Position numbers and translations under genes: made by a program. A stretch of DNA of 23,036 nucleotides from JBGPIT01 sp041485125 (GTDB lineage Bacteria; Desulfobacterota; Binatia; UTPRO1): contig JBGPIT010000036.1 in assembly GCA_041485125.1 (NCBI GenBank), positions 1 to 23,036 of the forward strand, given 5' to 3'. The notes under the pieces were generated by a model, which saw only the letters and a list, made by a program, of their open reading frames with translations, was not told the DNA's origin and ran no database searches. Positions 14,317 to 22,107 of the stretch are shown here, piece after piece; position 1 is the first letter of the stretch, and each line of letters starts with the position of its first letter.

Positions 14317-15033
14317 ATGCCCAAGAAAGTCGTCGTCATCCCGACCTACAACGAGCGCGAGAACATCACGCAGATCGTGCCGCAGATCCTCGCTCAGGAC
14401 GGCGACATCGAAGTGCTCGTCGTCGACGACGACTCGCCCGACCAGACCGGCGCGGCCGTCCGGGAGCTCGCGCGTGCCGACGGCCGCGTGCATCTCCTCG
14501 CGCGCCCCGCCCGCGAAGGGATCGGCCCGGCGTACAAGGCGGGCTTCCTGCGCGCGCTCGCCATGGGTGCCGAGCTCGTCGTGCAGATGGACGCCGACTT
14601 CTCGCACCCGGTCGCGGCGCTCAGCGAGTTCTTTCGCTACGCCGAGGACACCGACGTCGTGCTGGGCTCACGCTACCTGAACGGCATCACGGTCGTGAAC
14701 TGGCCGATGGACCGGCTCCTCCTCAGCTACTTCGGCAATGCCTACGTGCGCCGCATCACCGGCCTGCCGGTGCGCGACACGACCGGCGGCTTCAAGTGCT
14801 GGCGGCGCGAGGCCCTCGAGGCGATCGACGTCGCGAACGTGCGCTCGAACGGCTACGCCTTCCAGATCGAGACCACCTACCGGCTGTGGCGCAAGGGCCT
14901 GCGCATCCGCGAGATGCCGATCATCTTCATGGACCGCACCGTCGGCGAGTCGAAGATGACCAAGCGCATCAGCATCGAGGCGCTGTGGATCGTGTGGTGG
15001 CTGAAGCTCCAGGAGCTGCGCGGAAAGCTCTGA
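14317..15033 (+). CDS. DPM1-like polyprenyl-phosphate mannose (or other sugar) synthase, GT2
   Basis: A 238-residue enzyme matching the bare catalytic form of dolichyl/polyprenyl-phosphate mannose synthase in length and motif order. P-T-Y-N-E is at 9-13, V-D-D-D-S-P-D at 36-42, and the metal motif M-D-A-D-F-S-H-P at 91-98. G-S-R-Y (117-120) and D-T-T-G-G-F-K-C-W-R follow, then S-N-G-Y-A-F-Q-I-E at 177-185, a well-conserved DPM1 segment. The reaction is transfer of a sugar, mannose in the best-known members, from a GDP-type donor to polyprenyl phosphate. No membrane domain follows, as in other short forms. The stop is 1 nt before the ATG of the GT4 gene. Its product is the type of donor used by GT-C enzymes, and two such genes are nearby on either side (16204-19254 and 19352-21118). 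Confidence 0.92.
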   Translation: MPKKVVVIPTYNERENITQIVPQILAQDGDIEVLVVDDDSPDQTGAAVRELARADGRVHLLARPAREGIGPAYKAGFLRALAMGAELVVQMDADFSHPVAALSEFFRYAEDTDVVLGSRYLNGITVVNWPMDRLLLSYFGNAYVRRITGLPVRDTTGGFKCWRREALEAIDVANVRSNGYAFQIETTYRLWRKGLRIREMPIIFMDRTVGESKMTKRISIEALWIVWWLKLQELRGKL

Positions 15034-15034
15034 G

Positions 15035-16207
15035 ATGACGGGCGCGCGGCCGCGGATCTTCATCTTGAACGAGCGCGACCTCGAGAACCCGCTCGCCGGC
15101 GGTGCCGAGGTGCATCTCTTCGAGATCTTCGGCCGCCTCGCCGCGCGCGGCTTCCCGACGACCTTGATCTGCGCCGGCTTCCGTGGCGGCGCGCGGTGCG
15201 CGACGATGCGCGACGTCGAGGTGCTGCGCACCGGCAATCGCTACACCTACTACGCGCGCGCGCCGCGCCTCTTCCGGCAGCTCGCCCGTCAGTGGGATGG
15301 GCCGGCGATCCTGGTGGAGAACCTGAACAAGCTGCCGTTCTACGGGCCCTTGTACTCGCCCGTTCCGGTGCTCGCGATCGTGCACCACCTGTTCGGCACC
15401 ACCGCCTTCCGCCAGGTCAATCTACCGGTCGCGATGGTGACGTATTTGTCCGAGCTCTTGATCCCGGCGGTGTATCGCCACACGCCGGTGGTCGCGATCT
15501 CGCCGAGCACGCGCGACGACCTGGTGGCGCGCGGCGTCCGGCCGGAGAGGATCACGCTCATCCCGAACGGCCTCGACCACGAGCAGTACCGGCCGGACGA
15601 CCGCGAGCCGGGAAACGTCATCTTGTCGCTCGGCCGCATCGAGCCCTACAAGCGCATCGACGTGGTGGTGAGCGCCATGTCGCACATCCGTGCCGCCGTC
15701 CCTGACGCGCGGCTCGTGATCGTCGGCCGCGGCGCGGCGGTGCCGGCGCTGAAACGCCAAGTGGAGCGCCTGCAGCTCGAGGACGCGGTGACGTTCGAGG
15801 GCTTCGTCGACGAGGACGCGAAGGTGGCGCACTATCGGACCGCGCGCGTGTTCGTGAATCCGTCGGAGAAGGAAGGGTGGGGGCTCACCGTGCTCGAGGC
15901 GAACGCCTGCGGCGTGCCCGCGGTCGCGAGCGACTCGCCCGGCCTGCGCGACTCCGTCCGTCACGACGAGACCGGTCTACTGGTGCCGCACGGCGACGTC
16001 GGCGCGTGCGCCGACGCGATCGTGCGCATCCTGGGCGAGCGGGAAACGTGGCGCCGGCTGCGCGCCGGCGGGCTCGCGTGGGCCGCGACGTTCAGCTGGG
16101 AGGCGGTGAGCGATCAGATCGAGGCGATGATCTGGAAGCAAGCCGCGCGCGCGTCGGTCGCACACCACCCGGCGGACGATCGGGCGCGAGCGACGGGAGG
16201 CTCGTGA
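15035..16207 (+). CDS. Glycosyltransferase family 4
   Basis: A 390-residue GT-B fold enzyme. The N-terminal donor-facing loop is N-P-L-A-G-G-A-E-V-H at 18-27. The second domain starts near L-S-L-G-R-I-E-P-Y-K-R-I-D (198-209), with the phosphate-binding R201 and K206. The E-x7-E pair is E280 and E288 in E-K-E-G-W-G-L-T-V-L-E. This is the usual retaining GT4 arrangement using a nucleotide sugar in the cytoplasm. The last 25 residues (after I-W-K-Q) are Ala/Arg/Asp-rich and look like an unstructured tail. The ATG is 1 nt after the DPM1-like stop. The 3' end overlaps the next gene by 4 nt (GTGA), so the two are probably translationally coupled. Sugar specificity is not deducible. Confidence 0.92.
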   Translation: MTGARPRIFILNERDLENPLAGGAEVHLFEIFGRLAARGFPTTLICAGFRGGARCATMRDVEVLRTGNRYTYYARAPRLFRQLARQWDGPAILVENLNKLPFYGPLYSPVPVLAIVHHLFGTTAFRQVNLPVAMVTYLSELLIPAVYRHTPVVAISPSTRDDLVARGVRPERITLIPNGLDHEQYRPDDREPGNVILSLGRIEPYKRIDVVVSAMSHIRAAVPDARLVIVGRGAAVPALKRQVERLQLEDAVTFEGFVDEDAKVAHYRTARVFVNPSEKEGWGLTVLEANACGVPAVASDSPGLRDSVRHDETGLLVPHGDVGACADAIVRILGERETWRRLRAGGLAWAATFSWEAVSDQIEAMIWKQAARASVAHHPADDRARATGGS

Positions 16208-19200
16208 GCCGGCCGCGCCCGCTCCTCACCGCCGGCCTCGCGCTGGCGGCGGCGGCGCTCACGCTCGCGTACCTGCTGCCGTTTCGCGCCTACGGCCTAC
16301 AGGTCGAGGACGAAGGCACGCTGCTCTACCAGGTGCTGCGCGTCGTCGAAGGACAAGTCCCCTACGTCGATTTTCTCACCGGCTACATGCCGGGCTATTT
16401 TTACGTCGGCAGCACGATGCTCTCGTGGGCGGGCGACGTGCCGACGATGCGGGTGTTGATCGCGGTGCTGCACGCGCTCACCGTCGCCGGCAGCGTCGTC
16501 TTGGCGACACGGGTGGCGCGGCCGGCGCTCGCGCTCGCGCTCCCGCTCCTCTACGTCGCGTTCCTCCCGGTATTCCCCGGGAGCTTCTGCTCGTTCAACA
16601 TCCCGTACCCCTCGTGGTTCGCGACCGCCGGTTGGATCGCGGGCGCGCTCGCGCTCACGTCGTACGTCGAGCGGCGCGGGCGGCTGGCTCTCGTCGTCGC
16701 CGGTGCCGCCGCCGCGTTCACCTTCATGATGAAGCCGAACGCCGGTCTGTTCGTGATCGCGGCAGCGACCGGCGTGCTGCTCCTCGCCGGCGCGCGCGGC
16801 GCGCGCGAGCGGCCCGTCGGCATGGTCCTGTGGTTCGTCCTCTGGGCGGGAGTGCTTGCCGGCACGGTCGTGACGATCGGCGCGCCCCAGCCGGTCGACG
16901 CGATCATCTACTACACGCCGGTCGTGGCGCTCATGGCCGTGCTCGTCACCAGGCGCAGCGGACGGACGACGCTCGTCGGTGACGCCGCCGTCCTGCTCGG
17001 CACGTTCGCGGCCGGCATCGTGCCGTGGCTCGCCTGGTTTCTGGCGCGGCTCGGCCTCGAACGGTTCCTGCGCGAGATGCTCTACGTCGGCTCGAACGCG
17101 GCGCAGGTCTTCTACAGCTCGTACCCCGCCGTGACCGGATGGGCGCTGGTGGTGACGGCGTTGATCGTTCTCTTCGGCGGCGTCGGTGCGCTCGCAGAGC
17201 GCGGTCGCGTCTCCGCCACCGCGGCGCTCGTCTTCGTCGGCAGCGCGACCGTGGCGAGCGCCCTTGCGGTCGCGACCTTCGGCCTCATGCCTGAGCGCTT
17301 CACGTGGTCGGTGATCTGGCAGCTCGAGAGCGCGGCGTTTGCGGTGGCGCTGACGACCGAGGTGGCCGGCGTCGTCTGGCTGTGGCGCGCGCGGCGCAAC
17401 GCGCCCGAGGTGGAAGTGCCGGCGGCGCTGCTCGTATGCGCGGTGTTCATGCATCTCCAGCTCTATCCGCGCGCCGACTTCATGCACCTGGTCTCGTCGG
17501 GCTTGCTCGCGGCGGTGGTCGCGACGTTTCTCCTCGACCGCGTGTGCGGGTGGTGGGAAGCCGCGCTCCGGCGCTCGCTCGCGCCGTGGCTCGCGCCGGC
17601 GGTGCTGCCGACGATCGTTCTGCTCTTCGCGGCGGCGATCGCGATCGGCGCGCGGCCGGCGTTCGGGATCCTGCGCAGCGAGGCGCGCTACACGCTGCCG
17701 TTCGCGGTCGCGCCGGTGTGGGTCGAGGTCGAGCGGGGGGCGGATCTGCGCGCGCTCGGGGACGCCGCGACCGCGCTCGCCGGCCTCACGGGTCCGCATG
17801 CGCCGAGCGTCGGCTTTCCGGCGCTGGAGATCGCGCTTCTACTAAGCGGCACGCGGAATCCGACACCCTACACCTACTTCGTTCCGGGACGGCCGAATCA
17901 TCTCGAGGAAGCGTCGATCGTCGACACGCTCGCGGCGACGCGGCCGGCGGCGCTCATCAGCCTCAATCGCGAGTTCACGTTCTTCGACGCCGCCCCGACG
18001 TACTTCTTCTTGCTGCGGGATCTGGTGCGGGCGCGGTACACGCTGGACGGTCGCTTCGGTCGCTTCGACGTCCTCCGGCGCGTCGACGGCGTGCCCGCCG
18101 CTGCCGACCGGCCGCGAGCGCCGAGCTCGGCCGCGCCGGAGGGCGCCGCGCCGTCGGCCGACGTCGATGCGGCGATCGTCGCGCTCGAGCGCGGTCCGCA
18201 GATCGAGACGCGGCTTCGTGCCATCGGCGTCCTGGAGCAGCAGCCGGCGGCGCGGGTCGCCGGCGTGCTGCTGGCGAGCGCGACCGACGACGATACGACG
18301 ATCCGTCAGACCGCCGTCCGCGCGCTGCTCGCCATCCTCGCGCGCGAGCCCGATCGCGGCCTCGAAGACTACGTCGAGGCCGCGCACCTCGATCGCCGGC
18401 AGCAGACGCTTCTCTTGCGCGCGATCCGCGACAGCCGCGACGCGCGTGCGGCGTCGTATCTTTTCGGCGTCGCGCGCGGAGCCGACCCGCGTCTGCGCGC
18501 CGATGCGCTCGGCGCGATGTCCATCACTCGTGCCGCCATGATCGCGCGAAGCCATCTCTGGGCCGGTGCCGAGGAGCCGGCGGCGTGGCCGGGGCGGGCC
18601 GCGGTCGTCGACGGCGTTCACGCGTTGCTCCAGGACCCGGGCGCGCCGTTCGAGGGGGCGGCATTTGCCGCCGAGCTCGCCGGCAGGCTCGGCGTTGCCG
18701 ATACCGTTCCGGTGTTGCGCGAACGCCTCGCCGCCAAAGACGCCGTCGCCGCCTCGAGCGCGCGCTCTCTGGTGACGCTCGCACCGGAGGGAGTGGCGTG
18801 TGATCTCGTCGCGTTGCTGGTGGAGCGGCCAAACGTCCTCGAGATCGAGGAGGCCGTGCCGAGCGCGCTGATCGCGCTGGCGCGTTTGCCGGCGCCCGTC
18901 GGTGCCGAGGCGCGGGCGTGCATCACGCGCGCGCTCACTCCCGGCCATGGCGTGCTCGAGAACGCCGTCTGGATCGCGGCGGCGCTCGGCGATCCGAGCT
19001 TCGTCCCGAGCTTGCGGGCACTGCTGCCCGTCGCGGCGCCGGAGGTCCGTCGCGCCGCGGTGTGGACCCTCGGTGAGATCGCCGCTGATGCCGAGACCAC
19101 AGCACTCCTGGAGCGGATCGCGCACGCCGACGCGGATCCGAAGACGCGAGAGCTCGCCGCGACCGCCGTCGCCAAGCAGAGCGGCGGTCGGCCGCGCGGG

Positions 19201-19254
19201 CTCGCGCTGAGCGCGGCAATGCCGGCTCCCGCTGGGCCGAGCGTCGCACGCTGA
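16204..19254 (+). CDS. GT-C-like membrane glycosyltransferase fused to C-terminal HEAT-like repeats (copy 2)
   Basis: A 1016-residue paralogue of the protein at 1647-4553. Residues 1-490 hold many hydrophobic helices. The first external loop has E35-D36-E37 (L-Q-V-E-D-E-G-T-L-L-Y-Q) and Y-V-D-F-L-T-G-Y-M-P. The motif VFPGSFCSFNIPYPSW at 123-138 and YPRADFMHL at 421-429 are shared with copy 1, as are R-N-P-T-P-Y-T-Y-F and Y-F-F-L-L-R-D. A Pro/Ala-rich linker (about 628-655) leads to HEAT/PBS-lyase-like repeats at about 655-990, for example D-T-T-I-R-Q-T-A-V-R-A-L-L and A-P-E-V-R-R-A-A-V-W-T-L-G-E-I-A. In GT-C enzymes the C-terminal domain is usually periplasmic, so the repeats may recruit partners there; that is inference. 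The start is the GTG at 16204 inside the GTGA overlap with the GT4 gene. The upstream open frame is a GT4 shadow. Confidence 0.87.
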   Translation: MSRPRPLLTAGLALAAAALTLAYLLPFRAYGLQVEDEGTLLYQVLRVVEGQVPYVDFLTGYMPGYFYVGSTMLSWAGDVPTMRVLIAVLHALTVAGSVVLATRVARPALALALPLLYVAFLPVFPGSFCSFNIPYPSWFATAGWIAGALALTSYVERRGRLALVVAGAAAAFTFMMKPNAGLFVIAAATGVLLLAGARGARERPVGMVLWFVLWAGVLAGTVVTIGAPQPVDAIIYYTPVVALMAVLVTRRSGRTTLVGDAAVLLGTFAAGIVPWLAWFLARLGLERFLREMLYVGSNAAQVFYSSYPAVTGWALVVTALIVLFGGVGALAERGRVSATAALVFVGSATVASALAVATFGLMPERFTWSVIWQLESAAFAVALTTEVAGVVWLWRARRNAPEVEVPAALLVCAVFMHLQLYPRADFMHLVSSGLLAAVVATFLLDRVCGWWEAALRRSLAPWLAPAVLPTIVLLFAAAIAIGARPAFGILRSEARYTLPFAVAPVWVEVERGADLRALGDAATALAGLTGPHAPSVGFPALEIALLLSGTRNPTPYTYFVPGRPNHLEEASIVDTLAATRPAALISLNREFTFFDAAPTYFFLLRDLVRARYTLDGRFGRFDVLRRVDGVPAAADRPRAPSSAAPEGAAPSADVDAAIVALERGPQIETRLRAIGVLEQQPAARVAGVLLASATDDDTTIRQTAVRALLAILAREPDRGLEDYVEAAHLDRRQQTLLLRAIRDSRDARAASYLFGVARGADPRLRADALGAMSITRAAMIARSHLWAGAEEPAAWPGRAAVVDGVHALLQDPGAPFEGAAFAAELAGRLGVADTVPVLRERLAAKDAVAASSARSLVTLAPEGVACDLVALLVERPNVLEIEEAVPSALIALARLPAPVGAEARACITRALTPGHGVLENAVWIAAALGDPSFVPSLRALLPVAAPEVRRAAVWTLGEIAADAETTALLERIAHADADPKTRELAATAVAKQSGGRPRGLALSAAMPAPAGPSVAR

Positions 19255-19300
19255 CGGCACGCGGTCGCGTCCCAAGCGGCGCGCGGCCATCGATCGTGGA

Positions 19301-19323
19301 GCGCGGCGTTGGTCGCGCCGCGC
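19301..19323. terminator. GC-rich hairpin between convergent genes
   Basis: GCGCGGCG at 19301-19308 and CGCCGCGC at 19316-19323 form a perfect 8-bp stem around a 7-nt loop. It lies in the 97-nt gap between the stops of two convergent genes (19254 and 19352), where a bidirectional terminator would be expected. No U-tract follows on either strand, so it may act with Rho or as an mRNA 3'-end block. Self-complementary GC runs are common in this composition. Confidence 0.4.
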
Positions 19324-19351
19324 AGGGGTGTGCCGAGCGTCCGTTGCCGCG

Positions 19352-21118
19352 CTACGACGGCGGCGGTGCTGTCACGCGCTCGAGGATCAGCACGCGGCCC
19401 GTTCCCGGCACGAGCCACCGCCGGTAGAAAAGCTCGCGGTACACGCGGTAGCCGTCGAGAGGCCGGAAGCTCGCGACGAAGCGGTCGTCGACCACCCACC
19501 ACCAGCTCCGCAGCGTCGCGGGTTGCCCGCTGCGCGACTCGGCGTCGGTCGGCCAGGTGCCGAGCTCTGCCGCGAGATGCCAGGCGTTGAACTCGAAGCC
19601 ACCGTCGATCTCGGTGACCGGGACGCCCTCGGCGCGAAGCGTCTCGAGGCCGGCGTAACGCGCGCGATTCCACGCCAGGTAGTCGTGCGTGCCCGCGATC
19701 CCGTACCAGCCGAGGAGCACCGCGAGCACGATCGACACCGCCCGCGGCGTCGATCGGCGCGCCGAGCCGAGCAACGCCGCGGCGGCAAACGGCAGGACCG
19801 GAATCAGGTAGCGGTCGAAATAGTAGTGAACCTGAAGCAGCGTGCCCGCGAAGAGGAGCAGCGCGGCGAGCGCGGTGAAGCGCGTGACGACGTCGCCGCG
19901 CGGACCGATCGCGTTCGGCGTCGTGGTGTCGGATGTGCCGCCGCTGCGTGCGCCTGCCGCCACGGCCGCCGCCGGCCACGCCAGCAGCAGCGCGGTGCCG
20001 GCGAGCGAGACGATCGTGAGCCCGATCTTGAAGAACGGACCGAGATGTACCGGTGGCGCCAGCCCGAGGAAGAGCGTGTCCCGCAGGGTCAGCGCGCCCA
20101 AGCCGAAGTCGTAGATCACGTTGCTGAGATAGGGCATCAGCGCGCGGCTGCGGAGGTAGAGCGCGGCGGCGACGAATGCCGTGGCGCCGAAGGTCGTGAC
20201 CGCGAGGCGCGGCACGCGCCGCGGCGGCGCGAGCGTCGCGGTGAGCGGCAAGAGGAAGAGACCGAGATAGGTGACGCCGCGGAATGCGGCGTTTGCGAGC
20301 GCGGTCACCGTCACCGCCTGCGCCTCGCCGATCTTGTTGACGTACCCTTGCGGTGATCCGTGCAGGCCGAAGAGCCAGACGTGGAACGCGACGAACGCGA
20401 GGACGGGGAGCAGGGAGGCGGCACACGCGGCGCGGACGCGCTCGGACCACGCGGTTGCCGAGGCGGCGGACGCAGGGCGGACGCTCGACGTCTCCTCGCG
20501 CGGCGGGAAGAGCGCGACGCAAGCGGCGGCGAGCGCCACCAGGATGCCGTGCTGCCGGATCAGCAACGCCGCGGTCGCGGCGACGCTGCCGGTAACGAGC
20601 GTCGCGGTCCGTCCGCTCCGCAACCCGCGCGCATACCAGAGTCCCGCCCACACCGCCGCGACGGTGAAGGGCACGTCGGTCATGAACGTGAACGCGAGGT
20701 TCACGTAGAGCGGGTTCAAGGCGAAGACCGCGACCGCGACGGCGAGCAGCGCGCCGCGGACCCTGCACTCGCGCAGCAAGAGAACGAATCCGATCGCGCC
20801 CGCCGCCGACAAGAGGATGGTCGACGTGCGCAGCACGGTGAACGAGAAGCCGAAGAGCTTGCAGAGCAGGGCGCCGTAGCCTGCCTGCAGGACGAGCGTC
20901 GCGCCGGTCCAGGGCAGGAACCGCAGCACGCCCTCCGTGCAGAGGACGTGCGTCGTGTAGGCATACGACCAGTCGTCGTTCAGCGGGAACTCGCCGCCGA
21001 TGCCGACCGCGGCCGCGATCGCGGCGGTCGCCACGACGATGATGACTGTCGCCGGCAACACCGCGGAGGGAGCGTCGCTCGCGCGGGTGTGCCGATCGCG
21101 TTCGTCGCGGGCGATCAC
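19352..21118 (-). CDS. GT39/ArnT-like membrane glycosyltransferase
   Basis: A 588-residue protein with about eleven hydrophobic segments and a short soluble C-terminus. After the first helix comes F-P-L-N-D-D-W-S-Y-A-Y, with D48-D49 in the position where GT39/GT83 enzymes have their catalytic or donor-binding acidic residues. The next part, F-L-P-W-T-G-A-T-L-V-L-Q-A-G-Y-G, and N-L-A-F-T-F-M-T-D-V-P-F also match that family type. These enzymes transfer a sugar from a polyprenyl-phosphate donor to a lipid or glycan acceptor outside the inner membrane. I chose the GTG at 21118, since the 13 codons before it have lower third-position GC; a TTG at 21157 is also open. There is no HEAT tail. It is divergent from a zinc-ribbon methyltransferase and convergent with the second GT-C-HEAT gene. 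Confidence 0.85.
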   Translation of the reverse strand: MIARDERDRHTRASDAPSAVLPATVIIVVATAAIAAAVGIGGEFPLNDDWSYAYTTHVLCTEGVLRFLPWTGATLVLQAGYGALLCKLFGFSFTVLRTSTILLSAAGAIGFVLLLRECRVRGALLAVAVAVFALNPLYVNLAFTFMTDVPFTVAAVWAGLWYARGLRSGRTATLVTGSVAATAALLIRQHGILVALAAACVALFPPREETSSVRPASAASATAWSERVRAACAASLLPVLAFVAFHVWLFGLHGSPQGYVNKIGEAQAVTVTALANAAFRGVTYLGLFLLPLTATLAPPRRVPRLAVTTFGATAFVAAALYLRSRALMPYLSNVIYDFGLGALTLRDTLFLGLAPPVHLGPFFKIGLTIVSLAGTALLLAWPAAAVAAGARSGGTSDTTTPNAIGPRGDVVTRFTALAALLLFAGTLLQVHYYFDRYLIPVLPFAAAALLGSARRSTPRAVSIVLAVLLGWYGIAGTHDYLAWNRARYAGLETLRAEGVPVTEIDGGFEFNAWHLAAELGTWPTDAESRSGQPATLRSWWWVVDDRFVASFRPLDGYRVYRELFYRRWLVPGTGRVLILERVTAPPPS

Positions 21119-21194
21119 TCGCGAGCGGTATAGCGTATCGAAATCGTCGCTTTCCAACCCGCCGGCTTTCCGCGAGAATGCGCGGACCCTTCCG

Positions 21195-22073
21195 ATGCCT
21201 TCCTCGACCCCTTGTGCGCTCTGCGGCGCCGCGACCTACACGCTCGTCCACGATCTCGGGTGGCGTCGCATCTTGAAGTGCACCGGCTGCGGCCTCGTGC
21301 GCGCCGACCCGCTGCCGAACCTCGCCGAGAAGGAAGCGGTCGAGACCCAGGGCTATACCGACGAGACCGCCTTTCCCGAGGTGCGCGAGTTCTTTGCCAA
21401 CTGCAACCGCGACTTCGTCGAGGACCCGGTGATCCACGGCATGCGCAAGTACCTCGAGGTCCTCGAGCGAGCGCTCGGCGGTCCCGGACGTCTGCTCGAC
21501 ATCGGCGCCGGCACCGGCATCTTCATGCACCTCGCGCGCGAGCGCGGCTGGACGCCCGAGGGCGTCGACATCTGTCCGCTCACCGCCGACAAAGCGGAGA
21601 GCGAGTTCGGCCTGAAGATCACCGTCGGACCGTTCGAGCAACACGACTTCGACGGCCGGCGCTTCGATGCGGTGACGATGCTCGACGTGCTCGAGCACGT
21701 GGTCGATCCGCTCACCTCGTTGCGGCGGGTCCAGGCGCTGCTCCGGCCGGGCGGCGCGGTCTACATCGCGGTGCCGAACCAACGCTGCCTGCTCACGATG
21801 CTGGTCGGCGCCTACGCGAAGGCGGGCGGTCCGAAAGCCAACGAGCTCTTGCTGCGCCTCTACGTGCCGCCCCATCTCCACTACTTCACGCCGACGACAC
21901 TGCGACGGCTGATCGCCGCCGCCGGCTTGCGGGCCGTCGGCATGCGGCAAGGAAGCGTCTATCTCGGCCGCTACCGCATGCCGCTCGCGATGCGCATTCC
22001 GCTCGAGACGGTGCTCGCCGCCGGCGCCCTGGTCGGCATGAACGCCCGGATCGGCGTCCTGGCGGTGAAGTGA
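21195..22073 (+). CDS. SAM-dependent methyltransferase with N-terminal zinc ribbon (copy 2)
   Basis: A 292-residue Methyltransf_23-type enzyme. The cysteines C7/C10 and C29/C32 (C-A-L-C-G and C-T-G-C-G-L) suggest a zinc ribbon. Motif I is RLLDIGAGTGIF at 99-110, L-D-V-L-E-H-V lies at 163-169, and L-L-R-P-G-G-A-V and H-L-H-Y-F-T-P-T-T-L follow. It shares this order with the protein at 8319-9329, although the central regions have diverged. The ATG at 21195 starts just before the ribbon; the longer open frame upstream runs antisense into the GT-C-like gene. The flippase gene starts 34 nt downstream on the same strand, so the two may be co-transcribed. Methylation of a glycan end or precursor is plausible, since terminal methylation can cap chains before export, but no substrate is visible. 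Confidence 0.88.
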   Translation: MPSSTPCALCGAATYTLVHDLGWRRILKCTGCGLVRADPLPNLAEKEAVETQGYTDETAFPEVREFFANCNRDFVEDPVIHGMRKYLEVLERALGGPGRLLDIGAGTGIFMHLARERGWTPEGVDICPLTADKAESEFGLKITVGPFEQHDFDGRRFDAVTMLDVLEHVVDPLTSLRRVQALLRPGGAVYIAVPNQRCLLTMLVGAYAKAGGPKANELLLRLYVPPHLHYFTPTTLRRLIAAAGLRAVGMRQGSVYLGRYRMPLAMRIPLETVLAAGALVGMNARIGVLAVK

Positions 22074-22107
22074 CCGGGCGCGGCAGCGCGCGCCGACCTC
22101 GCGGCTG

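Noticed and set aside
15877..16203. Upstream extension of the second GT-C-HEAT protein by 109 codons
   Set aside because: It lies wholly inside the GT4 coding region in another frame; the GTGA overlap at 16204 gives a better start.
17842..19290. A 482-codon minus-strand frame opposite the HEAT repeats
   Set aside because: It is antisense to a region with regular HEAT-like helices on the plus strand, and the product shows only Arg/Asp/Gly-rich shadow composition.
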